Made by a program: the position numbers and the translations under genes
Shown here: positions 1-8,715 of the stretch, in pieces
Layout of the letters: the number at the start of each line of letters is the position of its first letter
How positions within the stretch are numbered: position 1 is the first letter of the stretch
Source of the DNA: Methanothermococcus sp.
GTDB taxonomy: Archaea; AGJL01; Methanococci; Methanococcales; Methanococcaceae
Reading direction: 5' to 3'
DNA length: 45,581 bases
NCBI RefSeq assembly: GCF_015523155.1
Contig: NZ_WAKW01000029.1
Location: 1-45,581, forward strand
Notes under the pieces: model-generated
Told to the model about the DNA's origin: nothing
Databases searched by the model: none
What the model saw: the letters and a program-made list of their open reading frames with translations, nothing else

Positions 1-152
1 GACGGAGGGGAATAATTCACTCAGAGTTATACCCCATATAATGGTAATCTCTGGCTAAAATCCCCTATGAGTCAGGAAGCCTTGCCCGAAGGCGAGGCTA
101 CGAAAACCTTTCGGTTTTCGTTTAACCCCTCCTGTAAGGGAGAGTAATTCAA
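1..152 (+). repeat. Hairpin-rich intergenic repeat, possible IS605-type right end
   Basis: Seen: GGAGGGG (4-10) can pair with CCCCTCC (126-132). Inside lie two tight hairpins: CTTGCC/GGCGAG around 83-98, and CGAAAACC/GGTTTTCG with a 4-base loop at about 101-120. The sequence leading into the second hairpin (GGCTAC) and out of it (GTTTAA) matches the repeat at 4648-4762. The block ends in TAATTCAA, similar to the TTCA-type ends of IS200/IS605 elements. No intact transposase is visible; the window starts inside or beside the element. It could instead be an unrelated dispersed repeat. Confidence 0.45.
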
Positions 153-185
153 TATATATCATCACTGCTTCATTCCCGTTATGGT

Positions 186-220
186 TTTTATATAATAACT
201 CATATAAAAGCCATATATAA
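186..220 (+). promoter_or_regulatory. Candidate TATA promoter for the rml operon
   Basis: Two TATA-like stretches (TTTTATATAA at 186-195 and TATATAA near 211-218) precede rmlA, leaving a 30-60 base leader before the ATG at 282. This is an assignment by composition and spacing only; almost any Methanococcales intergenic region is AT-rich, so the precise box is uncertain. Confidence 0.3.
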
Positions 221-281
221 GAAATTTAGTTACAACTATCTATATCATCTGAAAACATATCATTCTAAAAGTGGTGAAATA

Positions 282-1160
282 ATGAAAGGTATAATTTTAG
301 CGGGAGGTTCTGGTACTAGGTTATATCCCATTACCTATGCTGGAAATAAACATCTGATGCCAATATATAACAAACCTATGATATATTATTCACTATCTGT
401 TTTAATGCTATCTAAAATTAAGGATATATTGATAATAACAACACCTGAGGATTTGCCGAGATATGAAAAACTTTTAGGAAATGGTGGGCATTTGGGAATA
501 AATATACAATATAAAGAACAGCTAGAACCGAAAGGGCTTGCAGAGGCATTTATTATTGGGGAGGAGTTTATAGGGAATGACAGCGTATGCCTAATACTTG
601 GAGACAACATTGTGTATGGAAGTGGATTGACAGGATTTTTACTTGATGCAAAAGAGGAGCTCCTAAAAGATGGTGGGGGTGTGGTGTTTGGTCAGTATGT
701 AAAAGACCCTGAAAGATATGGGGTCGTTGAATTTGATGAAAATGGAAATGTAAAGGAAATAATTGAAAAACCGAAAAATCCGCCTTCAAATTATGCAGTA
801 ATTGGTCTTTACTTTTACGATAATGATGTTATCGATATTGCGAAAAATATAAAACCTTCATGGAGGGGCGAATTGGAAATAACCGATGTAAATAATGAAT
901 ATTTAAAAAGAAATAAATTAAAGGTAAAACTTTTACCAAGGGGGACGGCATGGTTTGATGCCGGGACTCATGAAAGTTTTTTAGAGGCAAGTAATTTTAT
1001 ATCTGCTGTTGAAAAAAGAATGGGTTTGATGGTTGGATGTTTGGAAGAGATAGCATATCATAACGGATGGATAACAAAGGATGAGCTCCTAAAACTTGCC
1101 AAACCATTATTAAAAACTGATTATGGAAAATACTTGGAAAAACTTGCAAATGACAAGTGA
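282..1160 (+). CDS. rmlA: Glucose-1-phosphate thymidylyltransferase
   Basis: A 292-residue nucleotidyltransferase that joins dTTP and glucose-1-phosphate to give dTDP-glucose, the first step of the dTDP-sugar pathway used for surface polysaccharides and protein glycans. The N-terminal GGSGTRLYP loop (about 8-16), the LGDN metal and nucleotide segment near 107, and an EKP motif near 161 are typical of RmlA, and the length matches the family (about 290). The ATG at 282 follows a GGTGA ribosome binding site. It is the first of three tandem genes, 49 bases ahead of rmlB. Cytosolic. Assignment is firm at family level; the final sugar cannot be told, because no rmlC is in the window. Confidence 0.93.
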   Translation: MKGIILAGGSGTRLYPITYAGNKHLMPIYNKPMIYYSLSVLMLSKIKDILIITTPEDLPRYEKLLGNGGHLGINIQYKEQLEPKGLAEAFIIGEEFIGNDSVCLILGDNIVYGSGLTGFLLDAKEELLKDGGGVVFGQYVKDPERYGVVEFDENGNVKEIIEKPKNPPSNYAVIGLYFYDNDVIDIAKNIKPSWRGELEITDVNNEYLKRNKLKVKLLPRGTAWFDAGTHESFLEASNFISAVEKRMGLMVGCLEEIAYHNGWITKDELLKLAKPLLKTDYGKYLEKLANDK

Positions 1161-1209
1161 TTGAATGAAATAAAGTAAGAAAAAAAGTAAATAAAGAATT
1201 GGTGAAATA

Positions 1210-3720
1210 ATGAGAATGTTAGTCACTGGTGGAGCAGGATTTATTGGAAGTAATTTTATAAGATATATGTTAAATAAATATAAAGATTTAGATGTAATAA
1301 ACCTTGATAAACTTGGCTATGGTTCAAACTTGGAAAATTTAAAGGATATTGACAATTCGAGGTATTCCTTTGTTAAAGGAGACATAAACGATTTTGAATT
1401 GGTATCTAATTTAATTAAGGAAGTAGATGCTGTTGTAAATATGGCAGCAGAGACTCATGTTGATAGAAGCATATCCGACCCTTATTCGTTTTTAGAAAGT
1501 AATATTATAGGAGTTTATACAATTTTAGAGGCCATTAGGAAATCCAATCCAGAGGTTAATTTTGTTCATGTAAGTAGTGTGACTGGGGATACTCCTGTGT
1601 TGCTAAGGAATAATGAGACTGGTGGGATCTTTTTAGATAGGATAGATTTCCTCAATGAGGATAATTGTCATCTCTATGAAGCACTTACGATTGATGGGGA
1701 CCTCAAGGCTACCTTTATGCCAATTTTGGGCATAGTTAAACACCCAACTGATGAGATTTACGAAATAGAGTATGAAGGTGGGGGAAGGATTAAAGCTACA
1801 GGCTCTCATTCTGTGTTTGTATTCACGGAAGATGGGATAAAAGAAAAATATGTTACTGAGCTGAAAGAAGGGGAATATCTGGTGACATTGCTAGCTTTCA
1901 ACAAGAATAATTTTGAATCAAATCATGTTCTCAGGATAAAGGATTACCTAGACATGAATAAAATCAAAACAAGTGAACGCATTAAGAAGAGCTTAAAAAT
2001 TATAGAAAGAGCACTGAAAATTCTGAAGGATGGACTTAAAACATGGAAAGAACTTGCTGAGAGTTTAAGAAAGCCTGTTTCTCAGTCGCTTAAAAGTATG
2101 GTGGAGGAGGGATTAATTGAGGTTGTGGATGGGAAATACAGGATAACGGAGAAGGGTTTAACTGAATTAAGGAATGGTTTTGAAGAGACTGCTTATGTGC
2201 TTTATAGGAGACAGCTTAATATTCCACAGGAGATTGAGGAAATAGAAATCACCCCTGAATTAATGTGGCTCTTTGGTTTGTATTTGGCGGAGGGACATGC
2301 CTCTAATACGGAAAAAGAATTTAAAAGAAAGCTAAAAAAAGTTACAATAACTACAAAAGATATTGAATCACTCAAAAAAGCAAAAAAATTGCTAGAAAAG
2401 TATTTTGAATATAAAAAAGCAGTTATTAGGAAAAAGAAATATGAAGACACATACCAATTGGAGTTTAGTGGAGAAATTTTGCATTCTATTTTCTCAGAGT
2501 GGGGGGGTACCTCCGAAAACAAACGTATTCCTTCATGGGTGTGGAAACTCTCAAGAGATCATATAACTAAGATGCTTGAGGGTTATGAAGGAGACGCCCA
2601 TATCAGAAAAGATGGTAGTAGAACATTCACTTCAAAAAATCAAACCCTAATATTTAGTTTAATATGGCTGACTAGGCTTAAAGAGATAAACTCAAGGTAT
2701 GTTAAGAGAGTATGTAAAAATATGAGAGGGGAATTCCAAAAAAGAGAAGAATATGACTTAGTCATGCACGATTTAGCAGTCTCATCTGAAAATTATGAGA
2801 AAAATAAGTTAGTAAGGACGCCTCATTCTAAGTGTATCCCTATGGAATTAGTAAAACACCAATTACCTAATAATATCGTAGCGAAGTATAATCTCAAAAA
2901 GAACAGATTAATTGGAAAAGACATTGCAAAAAGATGGATGGATGGAAAAAATAAGTATGTTGAATCAGATGTGGGGATTGCAAAGGTCAAAAAAATTACA
3001 CGACTTAACGAAAACTTAATGGTATATGATATTGTAATAGATGAGAATCACAAATTTTTTGGAGGAAATGTGCCAATTCTGCTTCACAATACTGACGAAG
3101 TATATGGCGATATTGAAGAGGGTTCATTTACAGAAAATGATAGGCTAATGCCATCATCCCCATATTCAGCAGGTAAAGCTGGGGGAGACATGCTTGTTTT
3201 AGGTTATGCAAGGACCTATAACTTAAATGCGAAGATAACGAGATGCACAAATAATTACGGCCCATACCAGTTTCCGGAAAAATTAATTCCAAAAACAATA
3301 ATTAGGGCAAATAAAGATTTAAAAATCCCAATATATGGTAAAGGAGATAATATTAGGGATTGGCTGTATGTGTTAGACCATTGCAGGGGAATTGAAATAG
3401 TTTTGGAAAAAGGGGAAAAAAGAGAAGTTTATAATATATCTTCAAATCATGAAAAAATGAATATTGAAATTGTTAAAATGATATTGGAGCTCCTAAATAA
3501 ACCATCAGATTTAATAGAATTTGTGGAGGATAGACCCGGGCATGATGTTAGATATAGTTTAGATTCTTCAAAATTGAGGGAGCTCGGATGGAAACCAAAA
3601 TATGATTTTAAAGAGGGGTTAAGGGAAACTGTCAATTGGTATATCGATAATGAATGGTGGTGGAAACCTCTAATTAATGATAAGGTTCTTCATCCAACCC
3701 CTTGGAAATTGAAATGGTGA
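1210..3720 (+). CDS. rmlB: dTDP-glucose 4,6-dehydratase with intein
   Basis: An 836-residue precursor of RmlB, the NAD-dependent enzyme turning dTDP-glucose into dTDP-4-keto-6-deoxyglucose. The N-extein (1-122) holds the Rossmann loop GGAGFIG (7-13). The C-extein (628-836) begins with the catalytic TDEVYG motif and contains the YSAGK active-site Tyr/Lys. Residues 123-627 are an intein; removing it gives a 331-residue enzyme, the normal family size, and restores HVS-TDEVYG. The enzyme cannot be active before splicing, because the TDE triad is split from the strand leading into it. ATG with a GGTGA site upstream; rmlD starts 4 bases after the stop, so translation is probably coupled. Confidence 0.95.
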   Translation: MRMLVTGGAGFIGSNFIRYMLNKYKDLDVINLDKLGYGSNLENLKDIDNSRYSFVKGDINDFELVSNLIKEVDAVVNMAAETHVDRSISDPYSFLESNIIGVYTILEAIRKSNPEVNFVHVSSVTGDTPVLLRNNETGGIFLDRIDFLNEDNCHLYEALTIDGDLKATFMPILGIVKHPTDEIYEIEYEGGGRIKATGSHSVFVFTEDGIKEKYVTELKEGEYLVTLLAFNKNNFESNHVLRIKDYLDMNKIKTSERIKKSLKIIERALKILKDGLKTWKELAESLRKPVSQSLKSMVEEGLIEVVDGKYRITEKGLTELRNGFEETAYVLYRRQLNIPQEIEEIEITPELMWLFGLYLAEGHASNTEKEFKRKLKKVTITTKDIESLKKAKKLLEKYFEYKKAVIRKKKYEDTYQLEFSGEILHSIFSEWGGTSENKRIPSWVWKLSRDHITKMLEGYEGDAHIRKDGSRTFTSKNQTLIFSLIWLTRLKEINSRYVKRVCKNMRGEFQKREEYDLVMHDLAVSSENYEKNKLVRTPHSKCIPMELVKHQLPNNIVAKYNLKKNRLIGKDIAKRWMDGKNKYVESDVGIAKVKKITRLNENLMVYDIVIDENHKFFGGNVPILLHNTDEVYGDIEEGSFTENDRLMPSSPYSAGKAGGDMLVLGYARTYNLNAKITRCTNNYGPYQFPEKLIPKTIIRANKDLKIPIYGKGDNIRDWLYVLDHCRGIEIVLEKGEKREVYNISSNHEKMNIEIVKMILELLNKPSDLIEFVEDRPGHDVRYSLDSSKLRELGWKPKYDFKEGLRETVNWYIDNEWWWKPLINDKVLHPTPWKLKW
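1576..3090 (+). other. Intein in RmlB, LAGLIDADG endonuclease type
   Basis: A 505-residue intein (precursor residues 123-627). Block A starts with Ser1 (SVTGDTPVLL). Block B is T197-G-S-H200. Two dodecapeptide motifs of a LAGLIDADG homing endonuclease are seen: LFGLYLAEGHA (354-364) and MLEGYEGDA (455-463). Block F is VYDIVIDENHKFF (605-617, H614). Block G is H626-N627 followed by the Thr+1 of the C-extein. All splicing residues are present, so it should be active. Between block B and the endonuclease (about 258-325) is a winged-helix-like region (TWKELAESLRKP then RITEKGL). The intein lacks the GAGCTC motif that is frequent elsewhere in this window. Confidence 0.95.
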
Positions 3721-3724
3721 TAAT

Positions 3725-4618
3725 GTGGGAGAAAAAATAGCAATTATTGGATTGGGTATGATAGGATATGAGCTCGTAAAGAAATATAATGATTTGGGCT
3801 TTGAAGTTCATGGAATTACACGAAGTGATAAAGGATTTTTTGATGGATATAAGAATATAAATAAACATTTTATAGATATTACCAATGAAAATAAAATAAA
3901 AGAAACCATTGTGGATATAAATCCGGATTTTGTTATAAATACTGCGGCTATTACCAATGTGGATTTATGCGAAACTGAAAGGGAAATTGCATATAAAACA
4001 AATGCCCTTGCTGCTAAATATATCGGTGAAGCCTGTAAAAAGCTTAATATCCCTTTATGTCATATATCCACAGATTATGTTTTTGATGGAGAAAAAGGCA
4101 ATTATGTTGAAGATGATGAAATAAACCCTATAAATTACTATGGATGGACAAAGGCAGAAGGGGAAAAGGTTTTAAATGAATTAAATCATGATTTGACATC
4201 TATTGTAAGAATCTCTGTCCCTTACTGCATAAGTCCTGTTAAAGTCAATTTTTTCATGTGGGTTTTAAACACTTTAAAAGAGGGAAAGGAAGTGAATACA
4301 GTAATTGACCAGTGGAATACCCCAACTTATGTGCCTGAGCTCATGGATGGAATTGTCAAAATTTATGAAAGGGATGTTAATGGAGTATTGCACTTTGGAG
4401 GGGGCGAAAAGGTAAGTAGATATGAATTTACATTGAAGGTTGCTGAAATATTTGGTTTAGATAAGAGTTTGATAAAACCTATACGGAGCTCCGAATTGGG
4501 ATGGAAAGCAAATCGACCAGCTGACACTTCATTAATCAGCGAAAAATCTGAGAAATTGCTGGACATTAAATTAAAGAAAGTTGATGAGTGTTTAAATGAA
4601 TTAAAAAAGATTATTTAG
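3725..4618 (+). CDS. rmlD: dTDP-4-dehydrorhamnose reductase (RmlD family)
   Basis: A 297-residue extended short-chain dehydrogenase. It has the NAD(P) loop GLGMIG (9-14), the ISTDYVFDG strand with active-site residues near 118-126, and a YGWTKAE Tyr-x3-Lys motif. This set is characteristic of RmlD, which reduces the 4-keto group of dTDP-4-keto-rhamnose. Translation starts at GTG, 4 bases after the rmlB stop; the ATG two bases earlier is out of frame and closed at once by a stop. No epimerase gene (rmlC) follows; either it lies elsewhere or the product is a different 6-deoxyhexose. A related reductase of the same fold with another substrate remains possible. Confidence 0.85.
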   Translation: MGEKIAIIGLGMIGYELVKKYNDLGFEVHGITRSDKGFFDGYKNINKHFIDITNENKIKETIVDINPDFVINTAAITNVDLCETEREIAYKTNALAAKYIGEACKKLNIPLCHISTDYVFDGEKGNYVEDDEINPINYYGWTKAEGEKVLNELNHDLTSIVRISVPYCISPVKVNFFMWVLNTLKEGKEVNTVIDQWNTPTYVPELMDGIVKIYERDVNGVLHFGGGEKVSRYEFTLKVAEIFGLDKSLIKPIRSSELGWKANRPADTSLISEKSEKLLDIKLKKVDECLNELKKII

Positions 4619-4635
4619 ATAATTTTTTAACTTGT

Positions 4636-4915
4636 TTCGGCGAGAAGTCCCCTTCCGTCTTAAAAATCAAAGATTTTTAAAATCACCAACAAAGTTGGTG
4701 AGCTACAAAATGCGAAGCATTTTGTTTAATCTCCTCGCTTCGCTCGAAGATAAGGGAGGGGATGAAAGCCGAAAATTATTTATATAACTATTCTCACAAT
4801 ATTTATTGCTACCGAAAAGAAAAGGTAGCCTAGGGCTGGGACAGTCCGAAGTGACGCCTGTGGAGACTACGGGTCGGAAGCAGGAAGCTCCGTCCGTAAG
4901 ATCGGAGTAGTTCAC
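4636..4915 (+). mobile_element. Hairpin repeat plus decayed IS605-type tnpB 3' end
   Basis: Two parts. 4648-4762 forms an outer stem (TCCCCTTCC with GGGAGGGGA, one wobble pair) enclosing three perfect hairpins with 3-base loops at 4662-4678, 4684-4700 and 4706-4724. 4806-4911 reads in one frame on the + strand as a protein tail containing SEVTPVETTGRKQEAPSVRSE and then stop, which resembles the C-termini of IS605 OrfB/TnpB proteins. It ends in GTAGTTCAC, like the right ends that double as the 3' part of the TnpB guide RNA. No tnpA or tnpB body remains, so this is an internally deleted copy or scar. It has entered the 3' end of the neighbouring minus-strand gene. Confidence 0.6.
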
Positions 4916-5261
4916 CAATAATTCTCTCAATTCCTTTTTTTAGGTGGTTCAAGCTCACTTTATTTATCATACCTAAAAACTTTTTGCAGTTTATTCTCAC
5001 AATGTAATCTACCAATATTTTATTTTCCGCTATTATCTTGCTATTCACATCTATGTTGTAATATCGTATACCATCCTGGGCAGATAGAAAAAAATCCAAT
5101 TTTTCATATACTTCATTTTTTAACTTATCCAGCCCTTCATTTTCAAAGTTAATTAATTTATGTATTTCTTCCTCGGATGGTTCTCTAATGCCAAGTTTTT
5201 TTAAGAGTTCCTCTCTTTCATTATTATTTTTTATATTAAAGGTGCTGGAGTTATTAACCAT
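4830..5261 (-). CDS. Hypothetical protein with mobile-element-derived C-terminus
   Basis: A 143-residue protein that I do not recognise, downstream of phoU in the same direction. The ATG at 5261 is preferred over an upstream start at 5324 because a purine-rich GTGGGGGG site lies just ahead of it. It has no signal peptide or membrane segment and is rich in charged helices. The last 28 or so codons, after IERIIG, run into the IS605-type remnant whose end is at 4915, so the native C-terminus has been replaced by antisense reading of the element. It may be non-functional. Function unknown; its place behind the pst genes could mean a phosphate-related role, but that is only context. Confidence 0.55.
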   Translation of the reverse strand: MVNNSSTFNIKNNNEREELLKKLGIREPSEEEIHKLINFENEGLDKLKNEVYEKLDFFLSAQDGIRYYNIDVNSKIIAENKILVDYIVRINCKKFLGMINKVSLNHLKKGIERIIGELLRSYGRSFLLPTRSLHRRHFGLSQP

Positions 5262-5301
5262 AATGTCCCCCCACTTTAAAAATAAAATATAAAAATATTT
5301 T

Positions 5302-5976
5302 TTATTCAAAATGTTTAAAATCAAACTCTTCCTCTTTTATCCTCTCCCCTTTTATCATATAAACTACTCTATCACCTATTGAAGCTATTAAATTACTACA
5401 TCTCTCTAAATATTTTCCTACAAATATAATTTCGGTAGCTTTTGTGGTATTTTTTGGATTCTCGATTATATAACTAATCATAGCTCTATACAGTTGGTTG
5501 TACAACTTATCTATTTTTTTATCCCTGTTATACACATCCCTTGCAAGAACCTCATTTCTAGTTTTAAAAGATACAAGAGCATCTTTTAACATTATTTCAA
5601 GGTAATCCAACATTACATTTAATAATTCGTTTTCTACGGGTTCATTTACTTTTGATTTCAGGGTAATTTTTGCTATTTTGGAGGCATTGTCCCCTATTTT
5701 TTCAAGCTTTGAGATTATTTTAATAACTGTCAATATTGTCCTTAAATCAGATGCAACAGGTTGTTGAAGTGCTATTATAGAAACACATTTTTCTTCAATT
5801 TCCATTTCTTTTCTATCTATTATATCATCATTTTCTCTTACTTCTTTTGCAAGTTTCTTATCATCATTTAAAAAAGACTCCACTGAATTTTTTAAAGCAT
5901 CCATACACAATGTTCCCATATCCATTACATCGTTCTCTACTTCTTCTATTTTTGTATATAGTATCTCTCTTGTCAT
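5302..5976 (-). CDS. phoU: Phosphate transport regulator PhoU
   Basis: A 224-residue all-helical protein with the two-repeat PhoU fold. The repeats carry the conserved helix contexts [19 protein letters not shown] and the [11 protein letters not shown] / [19 protein letters not shown] metal-binding segments. PhoU restrains the Pst transporter when phosphate is plentiful. The GTG three codons upstream is part of the GGTGAT ribosome binding site, so the ATG at 5976 is taken as the start. It is the fifth gene of the pst operon, 46 bases after pstB, as in most prokaryotes. Cytosolic, membrane-associated through PstB. There is no accompanying sensor kinase. Confidence 0.93.
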   Translation of the reverse strand: MTREILYTKIEEVENDVMDMGTLCMDALKNSVESFLNDDKKLAKEVRENDDIIDRKEMEIEEKCVSIIALQQPVASDLRTILTVIKIISKLEKIGDNASKIAKITLKSKVNEPVENELLNVMLDYLEIMLKDALVSFKTRNEVLARDVYNRDKKIDKLYNQLYRAMISYIIENPKNTTKATEIIFVGKYLERCSNLIASIGDRVVYMIKGERIKEEEFDFKHFE

Positions 5977-6022
5977 ACCTATCACCTTAAAATTTATGAA
6001 TAGAATAATTATTTAATAAATA

Positions 6023-6781
6023 TTATCCAAATCTACCACTTATATAATCCTCAGTTTCTTTATGAGCAGGTTCTAGGAATATCTTCTCTGTTTTATCAAA
6101 TTCAATGAGCTTTCCCATTAAAAAGAATCCTGTGTAATCCGAAATTCTACTTGCCTGCTGCATGTTGTGGGTAACAACAACAATGGTATAATCCTTAGCT
6201 AACTCAGCCATTAGGTCTTCAATTTTCAATGTGGATATTGGGTCAAGCGCTGAGGTAGGTTCATCCATTAGTATTACCTCTGGTTTAACTGCTATTGTTC
6301 GTGCAATACATAATCTCTGCTGCTGTCCTCCAGACAATGAAAGGGCATTTTTATTTAATTCATCTTTAACCTCATCCCATAAAGCAGCTTTTTTTAAAGC
6401 CCATTTTACTATTTTGTCCAATTCTGTCTTGTTTTTAATACCATGAATTTTTGGTCCAAATGTTATGTTATCGTATATACTCATGGCAAATGGATTTGGT
6501 TTTTGAAATACCATTCCTACTCTCTTTCTTAAATCATATACATCCACATCTTCGTCATATATATTTCTTCCATCCAACATTACATTACCATCTATTTTAA
6601 CTGTGGTAATCAAGTCGTTCAATCTATTTAAACATCTCAAAAATGTGGATTTACCACAACCACTAGGCCCAATCAATGCTGTAATTTTATTTTTATAAAC
6701 TGGAAGATTTATGTCATAAAGTGCCTGTTTATCTCCATACCATAGGTTTAGATTGTTTGTTTCCATCTTTATACTTTCCAT
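6023..6781 (-). CDS. pstB: Phosphate ABC transporter ATP-binding protein
   Basis: A 252-residue ABC ATPase that powers phosphate import through PstC/PstA. It has Walker [10 protein letters not shown], the PstB-type Q-loop region [10 protein letters not shown], signature LSGGQQQR, Walker B VILMDEP with catalytic Glu, and the switch His in VVVTHN. Length matches PstB (about 250). The ATG at 6781 follows an AAGGGA site. It lies 10 bases downstream of pstA. The motif set, with QKPNPF and the neighbouring permeases, makes phosphate specificity secure. Confidence 0.96.
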   Translation of the reverse strand: MESIKMETNNLNLWYGDKQALYDINLPVYKNKITALIGPSGCGKSTFLRCLNRLNDLITTVKIDGNVMLDGRNIYDEDVDVYDLRKRVGMVFQKPNPFAMSIYDNITFGPKIHGIKNKTELDKIVKWALKKAALWDEVKDELNKNALSLSGGQQQRLCIARTIAVKPEVILMDEPTSALDPISTLKIEDLMAELAKDYTIVVVTHNMQQASRISDYTGFFLMGKLIEFDKTEKIFLEPAHKETEDYISGRFG

Positions 6782-6791
6782 ACTATCCCTT

Positions 6792-7658
6792 TTAAAGTTT
6801 TATTTCATCTTTTAGAGCATATCTTATTGGTATAAATAATGCTAAAAATATAATAAGCATTACCAATGCAGCCCCCCAGGCTATTTGATGGTCTTCTATG
6901 GAGGGGCTTTGAACAAGGGTATATATCAAAAGGGGAATAGCTCCAACAGGTTGCAATGGATTTGTTGGATAAACTTCGTATAATCCACCTGCTGTAAATA
7001 ACAGAGGGGCAGTTTCTCCAGAAACCTTAGCCATACCTATTAATATTCCAGTTAATATTCCCTTCTTTGCCATTTTTGTTATAACCTTAAAAATTACCTG
7101 AGCTCTTGTGCATCCCAAGGCATAGCCTCCCTCTTTATATATTCGTGGTATCTCAGCCATAGCCTCCTCAGTATATACAGAAACATAGGGTGTGAGTATT
7201 AGTGCTAGTGCAATAGCTCCTGCAAGGGCTGAAAACGAACCCATTGGAATAACCAATATTCCCATAATAAATGTACCTACAAGAATAGTTGGAAATTCCA
7301 ACATTATCTGTAAAAGCATCTTTGTGGTTCTTCCTATAAAACTATTGGGATATTCATAGCTGTATGCTCCAGCTAAGAAAGCCAACGGTAGTCCTATAAG
7401 GGTAGCTAAAAATGTTAGCATCAATGTTCCTGCTATTGCTGGTCCTATTCCACCTTCACTCAATGTTCCAAAAACAAAGGTTGTGCCATTTTTTATTATA
7501 ATTGGAAGACCTTTTACTACAATTGAAATAATTATATGAAATAGTGGAATTATAGTTATCAATGTAAGTGAGCCTACTAAAAATAAAAATATGTTATCTT
7601 TAATCATTCTAACTCTTTTATGAGTGGTATATTTAACATTTTTATCAGTGGCTAACAT
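6792..7658 (-). CDS. pstA: Phosphate ABC transporter permease PstA
   Basis: A 288-residue inner permease subunit with about six hydrophobic segments. The first is at about 25-47 ([20 protein letters not shown]) and the last near 260-280. The cytoplasmic EAA-type loop ([26 protein letters not shown]) docks onto PstB. It starts with ATG at 7658 behind a strong GAGGTGGAG site and overlaps the 3' end of pstC by 14 bases, so the two halves of the channel are probably made in equal amounts by coupled translation. Confidence 0.93.
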   Translation of the reverse strand: MLATDKNVKYTTHKRVRMIKDNIFLFLVGSLTLITIIPLFHIIISIVVKGLPIIIKNGTTFVFGTLSEGGIGPAIAGTLMLTFLATLIGLPLAFLAGAYSYEYPNSFIGRTTKMLLQIMLEFPTILVGTFIMGILVIPMGSFSALAGAIALALILTPYVSVYTEEAMAEIPRIYKEGGYALGCTRAQVIFKVITKMAKKGILTGILIGMAKVSGETAPLLFTAGGLYEVYPTNPLQPVGAIPLLIYTLVQSPSIEDHQIAWGAALVMLIIFLALFIPIRYALKDEIKL

Positions 7659-8586
7659 GCTCTCTCCACCTCTTCAAATAATAAAGACCTATAATATTAA
7701 CAATCAAGCCCACTATAAAAAGAACCAATCCAGCTGAATAAAGAACGGAAGTCATATATTTGTACAACACGGAATTCCCAAATTGATTTGCTATAAGTGA
7801 TGATATGGTATATCCCGGAGCAAATAACTTATATGTTAAGTTAAAGGAATTTCCAATAACCAGAGATACTGCAACAGTTTCACCAAGGGCTCTACCAAAT
7901 GCCAATATAAAACCAGATATTATTGCAGGTTTTACATATTTAATTAAAACCTTAGTGGTTTCATATCTTGTAGCCCCTAATGCTACCAAGCCCTCTTTAT
8001 ATACAGAAGGAATCATAGCATAAGCCTCTCTTATTATGGCAGATGCAAATGGCACTACCATTATCCCAAGTAGTATGCCAGCCGATAAAAAGGAATAACC
8101 AGATATTGGAGGATAACTAAATAAAGGTATAAATGCAAAATGTTCATATAAAAACTTCATTAAATGGTCTCTTAAAAGAGGAACTAATATAAAAGCACCC
8201 CATATACCATAAATTATTGTAGGTAATCCTGCCATAATATCGGATATGATAATCAAAGGATACTTTAACTGTTTAGGGGCATAATCATTAACAAATATGG
8301 CATAACATATAGCAAGGGGAAGGGCTATTAAAACTGCAATTGTGGCTGTATAAATGCTTCCCCATATTGGTGCAGCTAATCCATAAATTTCTTTTGCAGG
8401 TTCTTCTGCTGCCTGCCATATATTTTGGATAAACAAACCTAATCCATATTTTTCAATTGCAGGCCATGCGTTATAGAAGTAGAACCCCAACATTAGTATA
8501 AAAAGAATAAAAACTACAATAATCGCTGGTAAGGTTATTAATTTAAACTCATCTATCTTTTTTTTTAGGAGTTCATATTTACCCAT
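7645..8586 (-). CDS. pstC: Phosphate ABC transporter permease PstC
   Basis: A 313-residue permease subunit that pairs with PstA. It has a first membrane segment at about 16-39, further segments along the chain, and the EAA loop EGLVALGATRYETTKVLIKYVKPAI. The sequence also opens with a TTG three codons upstream, but that lies in the AGGTTGA ribosome binding site, so I place the start at the ATG at 8586. About 130 bases separate it from pstS, the widest gap in the operon. Confidence 0.92.
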   Translation of the reverse strand: MGKYELLKKKIDEFKLITLPAIIVVFILFILMLGFYFYNAWPAIEKYGLGLFIQNIWQAAEEPAKEIYGLAAPIWGSIYTATIAVLIALPLAICYAIFVNDYAPKQLKYPLIIISDIMAGLPTIIYGIWGAFILVPLLRDHLMKFLYEHFAFIPLFSYPPISGYSFLSAGILLGIMVVPFASAIIREAYAMIPSVYKEGLVALGATRYETTKVLIKYVKPAIISGFILAFGRALGETVAVSLVIGNSFNLTYKLFAPGYTISSLIANQFGNSVLYKYMTSVLYSAGLVLFIVGLIVNIIGLYYLKRWREHVSH

Positions 8587-8715
8587 AATTTTCAACCTGT
8601 AATCTTTTTAATTTTTATCTTTTAAATTAAAAAAATAGAAGTATTATATTGTTAAATTTTCTATTATTAAAGATTTTCTTTGATGATAATATAAAAAAAT
8701 AAAAGTTAATATTCT

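Noticed and set aside
4684-4724. CRISPR-like repeats because of several short palindromes in a row
   Set aside because: The hairpins differ in sequence and there are no regular repeats and spacers; no cas gene is in the window.
4851-4915. Possible tRNA or other structured RNA gene
   Set aside because: The GC-rich stretch does not fold as a cloverleaf and reads as the tail of an IS605-type tnpB gene ending in GTAGTTCAC.
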